NCBI RefSeq assembly: GCF_016907365.1
Contig: NZ_JAFBBV010000001.1
Coordinates: 2,480,001 to 2,544,000, forward strand
Direction: 5' to 3'
DNA: 64,000 bases
Source of the DNA: Oerskovia paurometabola
GTDB taxonomy: Bacteria; Actinomycetota; Actinomycetes; Actinomycetales; Cellulomonadaceae
Shown: positions 8,724 through 17,390 of the stretch, one piece after another
Layout: each line of letters begins with the position of its first letter
Numbering within the stretch: the first letter of the stretch is position 1
Position numbers and translations under genes: made by a program
Notes under the pieces: generated by a model
The model's input: only the letters and a program-made list of their open reading frames with translations
Told to the model about the DNA's origin: nothing
The model's database searches: none

Positions 8724-9671
8724 ATGGGAAAGCACTCGTCCGACCCCGCCGCACCGCCCCACCCGTCCGGCGCGGTGCTCGACCCCGCCTCGCGCCGCGC
8801 ACGCGGCAGGGCGGGCGCCAGGCGCTCGCTCGACTGGGAGGTACCGCCCGTCGAGGCGCTGCGTGCTCCCCGGGGACTCGACCTCGCGACGTTCGACCGC
8901 GCGGCCACCCCCGGGTGGTCGCAGGGACGCAAGGACGCCGAACGGCTCCTCGACGCGCACGCCGACGAGCTCTCCGAGCTGCAGGAGAGGCTGTTCGCCG
9001 AGGGACGCAGCGGCGGGAACCGTTCGGTCCTGCTCGTGCTGCAGGGTATGGACACCGCAGGCAAGGGCGGGATCGTGCGGCACGTGATCGGGCTGGTGGA
9101 CCCGCAGGGCGTCCAGCACACGTCCTTCGGGGTGCCCACCGCCGAGGAGCGCCGGCACGACTTCCTGTGGCGCATCCGGCGCGCGCTGCCGGACCCCGGC
9201 TACCTCGGCGTCTTCGACCGCTCGCACTACGAGGACGTGCTCGTGGCCCGCGTCGACGACCTCGTACCGCCCGAGGTCTGGGAGGCACGCTACGACCAGA
9301 TCAACGCGTTCGAGGCCGACCTCGTCGAGTCCGGCACGACGATCGTGAAGGTCGCGCTGTTCGTGTCCCTCGACGAGCAGAAGGCTCGTCTGCGCGAACG
9401 GCTCGAGCGCCCCGAGAAGCACTGGAAGTACAACCCGGGGGACATCGACGCGCGGCTTAAGTGGCCCGCGTACCAGGAGGCCTACCAGGCAGCGATCGAG
9501 CGCACGAACACCGAGGTCGCCCCCTGGTACGTCGTCCCCGCGGACGCCAAGTGGTTCGCGCGGGTCGCGGTCTCCGAGCTCGTGCTCGACTCCCTGCGCC
9601 GCCTCGACCTGGGATGGCCGCCCGCCGACTTCGACGTCGCGACCGAGCTCAGGCGGTTGGAGTCCGCGTGA
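8724..9671 (+). CDS. ppk2: Polyphosphate kinase 2 family protein
   Basis: PPK2 enzymes phosphorylate nucleotides with polyphosphate. The 315-aa single-domain protein has the Walker A motif QGMDTAGKGG near residue 110, the Walker B/lid region FDRSHYEDVL near 165, and the family end motifs EKHWKYNPGDIDAR and PWYVVPADAKWF. Single-domain class I/III members act on NDP or NMP; the class is not decidable here. The first ~35 residues are a Pro/Arg-rich extension. The last 23 bp overlap the convergent ZapE-like gene. Confidence 0.95.
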   Translation: MGKHSSDPAAPPHPSGAVLDPASRRARGRAGARRSLDWEVPPVEALRAPRGLDLATFDRAATPGWSQGRKDAERLLDAHADELSELQERLFAEGRSGGNRSVLLVLQGMDTAGKGGIVRHVIGLVDPQGVQHTSFGVPTAEERRHDFLWRIRRALPDPGYLGVFDRSHYEDVLVARVDDLVPPEVWEARYDQINAFEADLVESGTTIVKVALFVSLDEQKARLRERLERPEKHWKYNPGDIDARLKWPAYQEAYQAAIERTNTEVAPWYVVPADAKWFARVAVSELVLDSLRRLDLGWPPADFDVATELRRLESA

Positions 9672-10785
9672 GCGCGCGGCCGTCCTCGGCGAGCGAGCCC
9701 AGGCGGGACAGCGCCCGGAAGTACTTCTTGCGGTAGCCCCCGCGCAGCATCTCCTCGGTGAACAGCGAGGAGACCGCGGCACGGTTCGTCCCGGCCTCAG
9801 CTCCAAGAGCGCCGTCGGCCCCGACCGCGTCGTCCGCGAGCAGCACCGGGACGTCCCGGTCGTACAGGCGGTCGACCAGGACGACGAGCCGCAGCGCGGC
9901 CGACTGCTCCGTGACGGGGTGCACGCCCGTGAGCGCGACGAGCGTGACGTCGTCGAGCATCGCGCCGTACCTGCTCGGGTGGACCCCGCGCAGGTGGTCG
10001 AGGACCTCGTCGAGAGAGTCGAGCGTCGCGCCCGGGTGCGACGCCGCGACGCGCGCCACGAGGTGCGCGGGCAGCGGCTGCGTCTCGGTCACGACCGCGC
10101 GGTGGCGGTAGTCCTCGCCGTCGACGCGCATGACCTCGAAGCGCGCGGCCATGGCCTGGATCTCGCGCAGGAAGTCCTCGGCCGCGAAGCGCCCCTCGCC
10201 GAGCGACCCGGGCAGCGTGTTGGACGTCGCGGCGAGCGCGACGCCTCGGTCCGCGAGCTCGCGGAGCAGGCGCGACATGAGGACGGTGTCGCCCGGGTCG
10301 TCGAGCTCGAACTCGTCGATGCAGACCAGGCGCTTGGTCGCCAGCGCGTCGACCGTGGCCTGGAACCCGAGAGCGCCCACGAGGTTCGTGTACTCGACGA
10401 ACGTCCCGTAGGCCGCGTCGGGGCCCACCGCGTGCGCCAGGGAGGTCAGCAGGTGCGTCTTGCCGACGCCGAACCCGCCGTCCATGTAGATCGCGGGGGC
10501 CGCCTTGCGCTTGGCGAACAGGCCGCGGCGCACCTTGCCCGAGGCGTTCGGCGCGAGCTGGGCGCCGACCTCCTCGAGGCGCGCGACCGTCGTGGCCTGG
10601 CTCGGGTAGGCGGGGTTCGCCCGGTACGTCGAGAAGCGGGCGCCCGAGAAGTGGCGCGGCGGCACGAGGTCCGCGAGCAGGCGCGTGGGCGGCACGACGG
10701 GCCGGATGTCGGCCAGGGCCCGCACGCGCGGCGGGGTCGACGGGTCGGACGGGTTCCCGGCGAGATCGGGAGGCGCAGCAGTCAC
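9649..10785 (-). CDS. zapE: ZapE/AFG1-like P-loop ATPase
   Basis: An AAA-type ATPase of 378 aa. Walker A GGFGVGKTHLL lies near residue 95 and Walker B LVCIDEFELDDPGD near 145; a sensor-like AATSNTLP follows. The family includes ZapE, which destabilises FtsZ rings in E. coli, and mitochondrial AFG1. The actinobacterial role is not established. The GTG start at 10785 was chosen because conservation begins soon after and an upstream -10/start of the divergent gene would otherwise be overlapped. The 3' end overlaps ppk2 tail to tail. Confidence 0.9.
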   Translation of the reverse strand: MTAAPPDLAGNPSDPSTPPRVRALADIRPVVPPTRLLADLVPPRHFSGARFSTYRANPAYPSQATTVARLEEVGAQLAPNASGKVRRGLFAKRKAAPAIYMDGGFGVGKTHLLTSLAHAVGPDAAYGTFVEYTNLVGALGFQATVDALATKRLVCIDEFELDDPGDTVLMSRLLRELADRGVALAATSNTLPGSLGEGRFAAEDFLREIQAMAARFEVMRVDGEDYRHRAVVTETQPLPAHLVARVAASHPGATLDSLDEVLDHLRGVHPSRYGAMLDDVTLVALTGVHPVTEQSAALRLVVLVDRLYDRDVPVLLADDAVGADGALGAEAGTNRAAVSSLFTEEMLRGGYRKKYFRALSRLGSLAEDGRALTRTPTA

Positions 10786-10806
10786 GAGGATCCAGCCTAC
10801 GCGCAC

Positions 10807-10812
10807 TAGCCT
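10807..10812 (+). promoter_or_regulatory. -10 hexamer TAGCCT, leaderless type
   Basis: Ends exactly 6 nt before the ATG at 10819. Confidence 0.55.
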
Positions 10813-10818
10813 GGCGGG

Positions 10819-11760
10819 ATGAGTGCTGTGTCGGACGTCACCACGCCCCCTCCGCCGCCACCCGCGAGCACGGGCCCGCGCGCGCCGTCCCTGCCCGCCC
10901 TGGACGTCCTGCTCGGCCCGGCGGGCTCGGGCCACCTCGCGGGGACGCGGCTGGAGCCTGCGCCCGACGAGGAGGCGCTGGCCGCGTTCTACGCGGCACC
11001 CCCCGGGCCGCACGTGCGCGCGAACATGGTCGCGAGCGTCGACGGCGGGGCCTGGGGGCCCGACCACCGCTCGGGCACCATCAACGACGCGGCAGACTGG
11101 CGCGTCTTCCGCGTGCTGCGGGCCCTGGCGGACGTCGTGCTCGTCGGGGCGGGCACGGCCCGCGCCGAGGGCTACACCGCGCTCGACGTGCCGCGCGGCC
11201 TCGAGCACCTGCGGGCGGGCCGGGGGCCGCTCGAGCTCGCCGTCGTCACGCGCAGCGGGCACCTGCCCCCCTCGCTCTCCGGGGGCGACCGGCCGCCGCT
11301 GGTGATCACGGGCGAGCACGGGGCGAGCGTCGCGGGGGCGAGCGTGCCGGCGGACCGGATCCTCGTCGTCGGGCCCGACGACGGCGCTCCCCCGGGTGCG
11401 CCGCGCACCCCGCGGGACCTCCCCTCGCCCACTCCCGGACCCGACCTGCGTGCCGGGCTCGCCGCCCTGGCTGCGCGAGGCCTCGACAAGGTGCTGTGCG
11501 AGGGCGGACCTCACCTGCTCGCCGACCTCCTGGCCCGCGACCTGCTCGACGAGCTGTGCGTCACGACGACCCCCGTGCTCGTGGGGCCCGGGCCCGGGCG
11601 CATCGTCGGCGGGCTCCCGCCGGTGCCCGCCGGAACCCGCACCCAGCGCGAGACGGGGACCCCCGACGGCCCCACCGCGAGCGCCCCGCTCGTGCACCCG
11701 CGCCTGGCCCACCTGCTCCACGCCGACGGCACGCTGGTCGCCCGGTGGGCGCTGCGGTGA
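10819..11760 (+). CDS. RibD C-terminal domain (pyrimidine/dihydrofolate reductase-like) protein
   Basis: A 313-aa protein with a single RibD_C reductase fold: VRANMVASVDGGAWGPD near 75, VLVGAGTARAEGYTALDVPR near 115, and LDKVLCEGGPHLLADLLARDLLDELCVTTTPVLVG in the C-terminal half (given here only as landmarks LCEGGPHLL and TPVLVGPGPGRIV). Such stand-alone proteins are NADPH-dependent reductases of uncertain substrate; no riboflavin genes adjoin. The first 30 residues are Pro-rich. No deaminase domain is present. Confidence 0.85.
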   Translation: MSAVSDVTTPPPPPPASTGPRAPSLPALDVLLGPAGSGHLAGTRLEPAPDEEALAAFYAAPPGPHVRANMVASVDGGAWGPDHRSGTINDAADWRVFRVLRALADVVLVGAGTARAEGYTALDVPRGLEHLRAGRGPLELAVVTRSGHLPPSLSGGDRPPLVITGEHGASVAGASVPADRILVVGPDDGAPPGAPRTPRDLPSPTPGPDLRAGLAALAARGLDKVLCEGGPHLLADLLARDLLDELCVTTTPVLVGPGPGRIVGGLPPVPAGTRTQRETGTPDGPTASAPLVHPRLAHLLHADGTLVARWALR

Positions 11761-11770
11761 CGACAATCGC

Positions 11771-11776
11771 TAGTCT
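11771..11776 (+). promoter_or_regulatory. -10 hexamer TAGTCT, leaderless type
   Basis: Ends 6 nt before the GTG at 11783; identical hexamer and spacing to the ppk2 promoter. Confidence 0.55.
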
Positions 11777-11782
11777 GGTCCC

Positions 11783-12268
11783 GTGACCGACACCATCCTC
11801 GTCCTGACCGAAGACACCCTCGCCGCCGTGGACGTGGAGCACATCCTGTCCCTCCACCCCGACGAGACCCTCGCCTACCGGGTCCTCGTGCCCGCCGACA
11901 CCGAGCGCAACGTCGTCTCCGCGATCATCGACCACCTCAGCGTGGGAGAGCTCAAGGAGGCCTGGGACGAGGTGCTCGGCAAGGAGCCCTCGCGCGCCCA
12001 GGCCAGCGCCACCGCCCAGGAGCGGCTCGACGCGAGCGTCGCCGAGCTGCGCGCCGCGGGCCGTGAGGCCGACGGCGCCGTGACCGAGGACGACCCCCTG
12101 CCCGCGCTGCGCGCCGCCGTCGCCGCGGGCGACGTCCGCGAGATCGCGATCGTCACCTACCCGCACGCGATCGAGGACACGTTCCACCAGGACTGGGCCT
12201 CGCGGGCCCGCGAGGAGCTGCACGTACCCGTGCTGCACCTGTACTCGGGCACGAGCGAGCTGGGCTGA
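11783..12268 (+). CDS. Conserved actinobacterial protein of unknown function (161 aa)
   Basis: No named family recognised, though the sequence looks alpha/beta: TILVLTEDTL at the start, RVLVPADTERN near 35, and REIAIVTYPHAIED near 125, suggestive of a universal-stress-like Rossmann fold. The middle (residues 60-105) is Ala/Glu-rich and helical. The GTG start is set by the upstream -10 hexamer. A strong bidirectional hairpin follows at 12352. Confidence 0.75.
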   Translation: MTDTILVLTEDTLAAVDVEHILSLHPDETLAYRVLVPADTERNVVSAIIDHLSVGELKEAWDEVLGKEPSRAQASATAQERLDASVAELRAAGREADGAVTEDDPLPALRAAVAAGDVREIAIVTYPHAIEDTFHQDWASRAREELHVPVLHLYSGTSELG

Positions 12269-12351
12269 CGCCACCGCGGCACCACCGCGCGAGCGCCGCG
12301 CGACCTGCGTCGGGCTCCTCCCCGGAGCACGCGGCGCGTGCGGCACGTACG

Positions 12352-12388
12352 ACGAGGGCCGTCACCACCTGGTGGTGACGGCCCTCGT
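12352..12388. terminator. Bidirectional hairpin between convergent genes
   Basis: ACGAGGGCCGTCACCACC and its exact reverse complement are separated by one T: 18-bp perfect arms, no T tract on either strand. It lies between the gene ending at 12268 and the minus-strand gene ending at 12478. Confidence 0.8.
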
Positions 12389-12477
12389 GCCGTTCCCGCG
12401 TCCGATCGTGGACGGCGCGGCGCGCGGTCGTGTCCTGTCGGACCTCTCAGCGCCTCCCGCCCCTCGGCGCGGTGACC

Positions 12478-13740
12478 TCAGTACCCCGTGGTGGTCGGCT
12501 CGGGGTAGTGCTTCTTGTACTTGCGGTAGAAGTTCTGGGTCATCGCCTCGACGACCAGTCGCCTCTTGATGCCCCCGTCCCGCGCGTACTTGAGGGGGTT
12601 GACGGCGTCGCCCCGGTCCTTGACGGCCTGCAGACGCCGGCGGAGGGCGGGGTCCAGGATGTACTTGAGCAGGAGCCTGAACGGGACGACCGAGTACAGG
12701 ACCTCCTTGGTGGCCCGCACCGGCTCGATCGAGTTCCCCAGGACCCGGTCCTCGACCAGGACCCGCGCGACGTTCGCCCCGGCCGCGGTCACGTAGTAGT
12801 TGTTGCGGCCGATGCGCGGGTTCATCTCGAAGTACACGTGCTGCCCCGTGCGGGGGTCCAGCTTGTAGTCGAAGTTCGCGAACCCCGTGTACCCGACGCT
12901 GTCGAGGAACCGGCTCGCGGCCTCCATGGCGTCCTCGTAGGGCTCGGTGAGGATCGCCGCGGGGATGCCCAGCGTGCCGGGCGTGTGCTCCTCGAGCAGG
13001 ACGCGCCCGGTCGCGAGGAGCGTGATCGCACCGTGGGAGTCACGGTAGGCGGTCAGCGAACGCATCTGGGTCTCGTCGCCGGGGATGAACTCCTGGACGA
13101 GGAACGTCCCGGCATACCCGGCCGTCACGAGGTGTCCGAGCAGCTCGTCGAGCTCGGCCCGCGAGTCCACGTGGTGGATCTTGCGCTTGCCCGGGAACGA
13201 CACGTAGTGGTAGTCCGCGCTCGAGGAGGGCTTGGCCACCACGGGGAACGCCAGGTCGACGGGCAGCGACGGGATCGCCGCGAGCCCACCGTCCGCGACG
13301 AGCTTGGGCACGGAGACCGCGACCGTCCGCGGCGTCGGGATGCCCAGGCGGTCGCAGACCTCCGCGAAGCCCTCCTTGCTCGAGACCTGCTCGAGCACGT
13401 CGAGCGTGCAGTAGGACATGACGTACTTGTCCTCGAGCCGCGCCCTGTTCTCGACGAGCGAGCGCACGAACCAGTCGGCGTTCGTGAGCAGCACGAGGGT
13501 CTTGCCCGGGTGCTGGGCCGCGACGCGCTCGAGCGCCGCGACGAGCACCTCGGGGTCGTCGATGCCGGGGGTCACGACGTTGGTGACGAACGACGAGTCG
13601 GCCATGGCGCGCGTGGCGACGCTCGAGATCACGACGGCGTCGGTCCCGTACTGCTCGTGGAACGCGCGCACCATCGCGTAGACCCCGATGTCCCCGCCGA
13701 CACCGACGGGCAGGAGGTCGGGAAGGGCGGTGCCCGTCAT
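12478..13740 (-). CDS. ATP-grasp ligase, D-aspartate ligase-like (peptidoglycan bridge)
   Basis: A 420-aa ATP-grasp enzyme. Landmarks: FPVVAKPSSSADY (ATP lysine) near 175, FLVQEFIPGDETQMRSLTAY near 230, VLLEEHTPG near 260, FANFDYKLDP near 305, and the metal site FEMNPRIGRNNYYVTAAGAN near 322. The order and wording resemble the Enterococcus faecium D-aspartate ligase that activates D-Asp for attachment to the stem-peptide lysine. I infer a role adding D-Asp (or D-Glu) to the cross-bridge. Its ATG overlaps the gnd stop (ATGA), so the two are cotranslated; a FemX-like gene lies 3.6 kb away. Confidence 0.75.
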   Translation of the reverse strand: MTGTALPDLLPVGVGGDIGVYAMVRAFHEQYGTDAVVISSVATRAMADSSFVTNVVTPGIDDPEVLVAALERVAAQHPGKTLVLLTNADWFVRSLVENRARLEDKYVMSYCTLDVLEQVSSKEGFAEVCDRLGIPTPRTVAVSVPKLVADGGLAAIPSLPVDLAFPVVAKPSSSADYHYVSFPGKRKIHHVDSRAELDELLGHLVTAGYAGTFLVQEFIPGDETQMRSLTAYRDSHGAITLLATGRVLLEEHTPGTLGIPAAILTEPYEDAMEAASRFLDSVGYTGFANFDYKLDPRTGQHVYFEMNPRIGRNNYYVTAAGANVARVLVEDRVLGNSIEPVRATKEVLYSVVPFRLLLKYILDPALRRRLQAVKDRGDAVNPLKYARDGGIKRRLVVEAMTQNFYRKYKKHYPEPTTTGY

Positions 13741-15173
13741 GCGTCGGTCTCGCTGCGGTCGCCCGACCACTCGGTGTGGAACACGCCGGGCTTGTCGACG
13801 CGCTGGTAGGTGTGCGCGCCGAAGAAGTCGCGCTGCGCCTGGATCAGCGCGGCGGGCAGACGCTCCGCACGGACACCGTCGTAGTAGGCGAGCGACGACG
13901 AGAACGCGGGCGTGGGGACACCGTTGAGCGCGGCCTGCGCCACGATCCGGCGCCAGGACGAGACGCCCTCGCCGACGGTCCGCGTGAAGTACGGGTCGGC
14001 GAGCAGCAGCGGGAGGTTCTCGTCGCGCTCGTACGCCTCGGTGATGCGGTTGAGGAAGCGGGCCCGGATGATGCACCCGCCACGCCAGATGCGGGCCATG
14101 GCCCCGCGGTCGATGTTCCAGCCGAACTCCTGGGACGCCGCGGCGATCTGGTCGAAGCCCTGCGAGTACGCGACGACCTTCGAGGAGTACAGCGCGCGGC
14201 GCACGTCCTCGACGAACGCGTCGCGGTCCGTGATCTCCCACTCGCCGGCGTCGGCGGGCAGCACGCCCACGGCCGCGGTGCGCTGCGGCACCGAACCCGA
14301 CAGCGCGCGGGCGAACGTCGCCTCGGCGATGCCCGTGATCGGGACGCCCAGGTCGAGGGCGTTCTGGACCGTCCAGCGGCCCGTGCCCTTCTGCTCCGCG
14401 CGGTCGAGGATGACGTCGACGAAGGCCTTGCCGGTCTCGGCGTCGACGTGCTGGAGCACGTCGGCCGTGATCTCGATGAGGAACGACTCGAGGTCGCCCT
14501 TGTTCCACTCGGCGAAGATCTCGCCGATCTCCTGCGCGGAGGCCCCGAGGCCCTGCTTCAGGAGGTCGTACGCCTCGGCGATGAGCTGCATGTCGGCGTA
14601 CTCGATGCCGTTGTGCACCATCTTGACGAAGTGACCCGCGCCGTCCGGGCCGACGTACGTGCAGCAGGGCACGCCGTCGACCTTCGCCGAGATGTCCTCG
14701 AGGATCGGGCCGAGGGTCTCGTAGGACTCGGGGGCGCCGCCGGGCATGATGCTGGGGCCGTTGAGCGCGCCCTCCTCGCCGCCCGAGACGCCGGTGCCCA
14801 CGTAGTGCAGGCCCTTCTCCTTGAGCTCGGCCTCACGGCGGCGCGTGTCGGGGAAGTGCGCGTTGCCGGCGTCGATGATGATGTCGCCCTGCTCGAGGAG
14901 CGGGACGAGCTCGGCGATCACCGCGTCGGTGGCGGCGCCGGCCTTGACCATGACGACGACCTTGCGGGGGCGCTCGAGCGACGCGACGAAGTCCGCCATC
15001 GACTCGGAGGGGATGAAATCGCCGTCGCTCCCGTGGTCCGCGATGAGCGACTGCGTCTTGGCGAAGGAGCGGTTGTGCACCGCGGTCGTGTAGCCGTGAC
15101 GGGCGAAGTTGCGGGCCAGGTTGCGGCCCATGACCGCGAGTCCGGTGACGCCGATCTGTGCGCGGGCTGACAT
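13737..15173 (-). CDS. gnd: 6-phosphogluconate dehydrogenase, decarboxylating
   Basis: Oxidative pentose phosphate enzyme yielding ribulose 5-phosphate, CO2 and NADPH. At 478 aa it is the long (dimeric, E. coli-type) form. The N-terminal Rossmann motif is GVTGLAVMGRNLARN, a slight variant of GLAVMGxNL; DAGNAHFPDT, GTGVSGGEEGALNGPSIMPGG, VKMVHNGIEYADMQLIAEAY and GTGRWT are all present. The ATG at 15173 has GAGGAG 8 nt upstream. It shares a divergent 178-bp promoter region with the DUF3000 gene. Confidence 0.97.
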   Translation of the reverse strand: MSARAQIGVTGLAVMGRNLARNFARHGYTTAVHNRSFAKTQSLIADHGSDGDFIPSESMADFVASLERPRKVVVMVKAGAATDAVIAELVPLLEQGDIIIDAGNAHFPDTRRREAELKEKGLHYVGTGVSGGEEGALNGPSIMPGGAPESYETLGPILEDISAKVDGVPCCTYVGPDGAGHFVKMVHNGIEYADMQLIAEAYDLLKQGLGASAQEIGEIFAEWNKGDLESFLIEITADVLQHVDAETGKAFVDVILDRAEQKGTGRWTVQNALDLGVPITGIAEATFARALSGSVPQRTAAVGVLPADAGEWEITDRDAFVEDVRRALYSSKVVAYSQGFDQIAAASQEFGWNIDRGAMARIWRGGCIIRARFLNRITEAYERDENLPLLLADPYFTRTVGEGVSSWRRIVAQAALNGVPTPAFSSSLAYYDGVRAERLPAALIQAQRDFFGAHTYQRVDKPGVFHTEWSGDRSETDA

Positions 15174-15351
15174 CTGCTGTGCTCCTCGGGGTAGGTGCGG
15201 GCACCGGCGAGCAGGAGTCCCGGTCGCCGGCGAGACGTGCCGGCGACGAGCGCCGGCGGACACTCAGGACAGCCTAGTCCGGCGATCACGATTCGATCTC
15301 CTCCGCGCGCCTTACCTCCAGGATGTGGACATCTGCTCGTACTGTGCCGCT

Positions 15352-15945
15352 GTGATCAAGTCCGGAGAAACCCCCGCACCGCCGGACTTCCTGCGCGCCC
15401 TGGAGTCGATCGGCCGCCGCCGGGTGCGCCCCGAGGTCAGGCTCCACGAGGTCACGGCGCCGAGCCGCATCGCCCCGTTCGCCCTGGCGCTCACGGGCGA
15501 GGTCGACGGCACCGACCCCGCGGGCGAGGCTCTCGCGAGCGGACGGTTCATCGTGCTGCACGACCCCGCGGGCCAGGAGTCGTGGCACGGGACGTTCCGG
15601 GTCGTGACGCTCGTGCGCGCGACCCTCGACCCCGAGCAGGCCACGGACCCGCTCCTCGGCGAGGTCGCCTGGACGTGGCTCGAGGAGGCGCTCGACCGAT
15701 CGGGTGTCGACGCGCTCGCCGAGGGCGGCACCGTGACCCGGGTCCTGTCGGAGAGCTTCGGCGCCCTCGCAGGCCAGGCGAACGGCGTCGACCTCGAGAT
15801 CCGGGCCTCCTGGACACCCACCTCGACCGACCTCGGACCACACCTCGACGCCTGGTCCACGCTGCTGTGCACGGCCGCCGGTCTGCCGCCTCTCCCGGAC
15901 GGCGTGACGTCGTTGCGCTCGCGACGCAATACCGTGGGTCCATGA
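15352..15945 (+). CDS. DUF3000 family protein
   Basis: A 197-aa actinobacterial protein of unknown function. Family landmarks are PDFLRALESIGRRRVRPEV, a central GRFIVLHDPAGQESWHGTF, and a C-terminal DLEIRASWTP. It is typically found immediately before rnd in this phylum, as here, where its stop overlaps the rnd ATG. The GTG start at 15352 gives the usual N-terminus; frames open upstream are antisense to gnd regulatory DNA and look non-coding. Confidence 0.88.
   Translation: MIKSGETPAPPDFLRALESIGRRRVRPEVRLHEVTAPSRIAPFALALTGEVDGTDPAGEALASGRFIVLHDPAGQESWHGTFRVVTLVRATLDPEQATDPLLGEVAWTWLEEALDRSGVDALAEGGTVTRVLSESFGALAGQANGVDLEIRASWTPTSTDLGPHLDAWSTLLCTAAGLPPLPDGVTSLRSRRNTVGP
15930..15935 (+). promoter_or_regulatory. 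Internal -10 hexamer TACCGT for rnd
   Basis: Lies inside the DUF3000 coding region, 6 nt before the rnd ATG, so rnd could also have its own leaderless transcript. Confidence 0.45.
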
Positions 15946-17324
15946 GCTCGGCCCACACCCCCTCGTTCTCGCACGCGCCCGACGGCCGCGACGGCACCCC
16001 TGCGGCTGCGGCCCCAGGCGCCCAGCCGGACGCGCCCGCGACGTCCGACGCGTCTTCTGCACCCGCTGCGCCCGTCGCGCCTTCGGTGATCCCGCTCACC
16101 GAGCCCGCTGACGGCGTCGGTCCCGTGATCGACACCCCCGAGGCCTTCGCCGAGGTCGTCGCGGCGTTCGCCGCCGCGTCGGGCCCCGTCGCGGCCGACG
16201 CCGAGCGCGCCTCGGGCTACCGGTACGGCCAGCGCACGTATCTCGTCCAGGTGCGCCGCGAGGGCGCCGGCACCGCGCTCATCGACCCCATCGGCGTCCC
16301 CGACCTCTCGCCGCTGCGCGAGGCCGTGGGCGACGCCGAGTGGATCCTGCACGCCGCCTCGCAGGACCTGCCCGGTTTCGCCGAGCAGAACCTGCACCCG
16401 GCCCGCATCTTCGACACCGAGCTCGCGGCCCGCCTGCTGGGCATGGAGCGCGTGGGGCTGGCCGCGGTCATCGCGGAGGTCCTCGGTCTCGGCCTCGCCA
16501 AGGAGCACTCGGCCGCGGACTGGTCGACGCGCCCGCTGCCCGAGGACTGGTTGCGCTACGCCGCGCTCGACGTCGAGGTGCTCATCCCGTTGCGCAGGAT
16601 CCTGGGCGAGCGGCTCGAGGAGCAGGGCAAGGCCGAGTGGGCCGCGCAGGAGTTCGAGGCCGTGCGCACGGCTCCCCCGCCCCCGCCCCGCGAGGAGCCG
16701 TGGCGACGCACGTCGGGCGTGCACGCGCTGCGCAACCCGCGCAGCCTCGCGGTCGTGCGCAGCCTGTGGGAGGCGCGCGACGAGAACGCCCGTCGTCGGG
16801 ACATCGCCCCGGGCCGGGTGCTGCCCGACCGCGCGATCGTCGCGGCGGCCCAGGCCATGCCGCGCTCGGTGCCGGAGCTCGTCAGGCTGCCCGCGTTCTC
16901 GGGCCGCAACACGGCCCGCCGCGCGGCGTCGTGGCAGCAGGCGATCGACAAGGCCCTGGCCCTGCCGCAGGACGCCCTGCCGAGCTCGCGCGGGCCGCGC
17001 AGCGACGCCCCGCCGCCTCCGCGTGCCTGGGCCGAGCGCGACCCCGAGGCCGCCCGCCGCCTGGACGCGGCGCGTGCGGTGGTGCAGCGCCTCTCGGACC
17101 AGCACGACGTCCCGATCGAGAACCTCCTGCAGCCCGACGCACTGCGTCGCGTGTGCTGGACGCCGCCCACGCCGCTCGACACCGAGCACGTCGCGCAGTT
17201 CCTGCGTGGCCGCGGCGCCCGCGAGTGGCAGGTCGGCCTCGTGGCCGAGCCCCTCGCGGCGGCCCTCGCGGATCCCACGTCGGTCCCGCCTGCGGACCCG
17301 ACGGACGGTGGCGCCCCCGAGTGA
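15942..17324 (+). CDS. rnd: Ribonuclease D (DnaQ-like exonuclease with HRDC domain)
   Basis: 3'-5' exoribonuclease acting on tRNA and structured RNA ends. The N-terminal ~45 residues are an Ala/Pro linker. DEDD catalytic motifs are visible: ADAE near 87, HAASQD near 145, and the Exo III YAALDVEVL near 206. An HRDC domain follows (TSGVHALRNPRSLAVVRSLW to ~residue 345), and the C-terminal part resembles the second HRDC-like region. Length 460 aa is usual for actinobacteria. The ATG overlaps the preceding stop. Confidence 0.93.
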   Translation: MSSAHTPSFSHAPDGRDGTPAAAAPGAQPDAPATSDASSAPAAPVAPSVIPLTEPADGVGPVIDTPEAFAEVVAAFAAASGPVAADAERASGYRYGQRTYLVQVRREGAGTALIDPIGVPDLSPLREAVGDAEWILHAASQDLPGFAEQNLHPARIFDTELAARLLGMERVGLAAVIAEVLGLGLAKEHSAADWSTRPLPEDWLRYAALDVEVLIPLRRILGERLEEQGKAEWAAQEFEAVRTAPPPPPREEPWRRTSGVHALRNPRSLAVVRSLWEARDENARRRDIAPGRVLPDRAIVAAAQAMPRSVPELVRLPAFSGRNTARRAASWQQAIDKALALPQDALPSSRGPRSDAPPPPRAWAERDPEAARRLDAARAVVQRLSDQHDVPIENLLQPDALRRVCWTPPTPLDTEHVAQFLRGRGAREWQVGLVAEPLAAALADPTSVPPADPTDGGAPE

Positions 17325-17377
17325 CGCCCGGGCGACCGCGCGACGCGACGCCGTCGTCCGGCCCTTCCCCCCGCCGG

Positions 17378-17383
17378 TAAGGT
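17378..17383 (+). promoter_or_regulatory. -10 hexamer TAAGGT, leaderless type
   Basis: Ends 7 nt before the ATG at 17391. Confidence 0.5.
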
Positions 17384-17390
17384 CAGGGGC

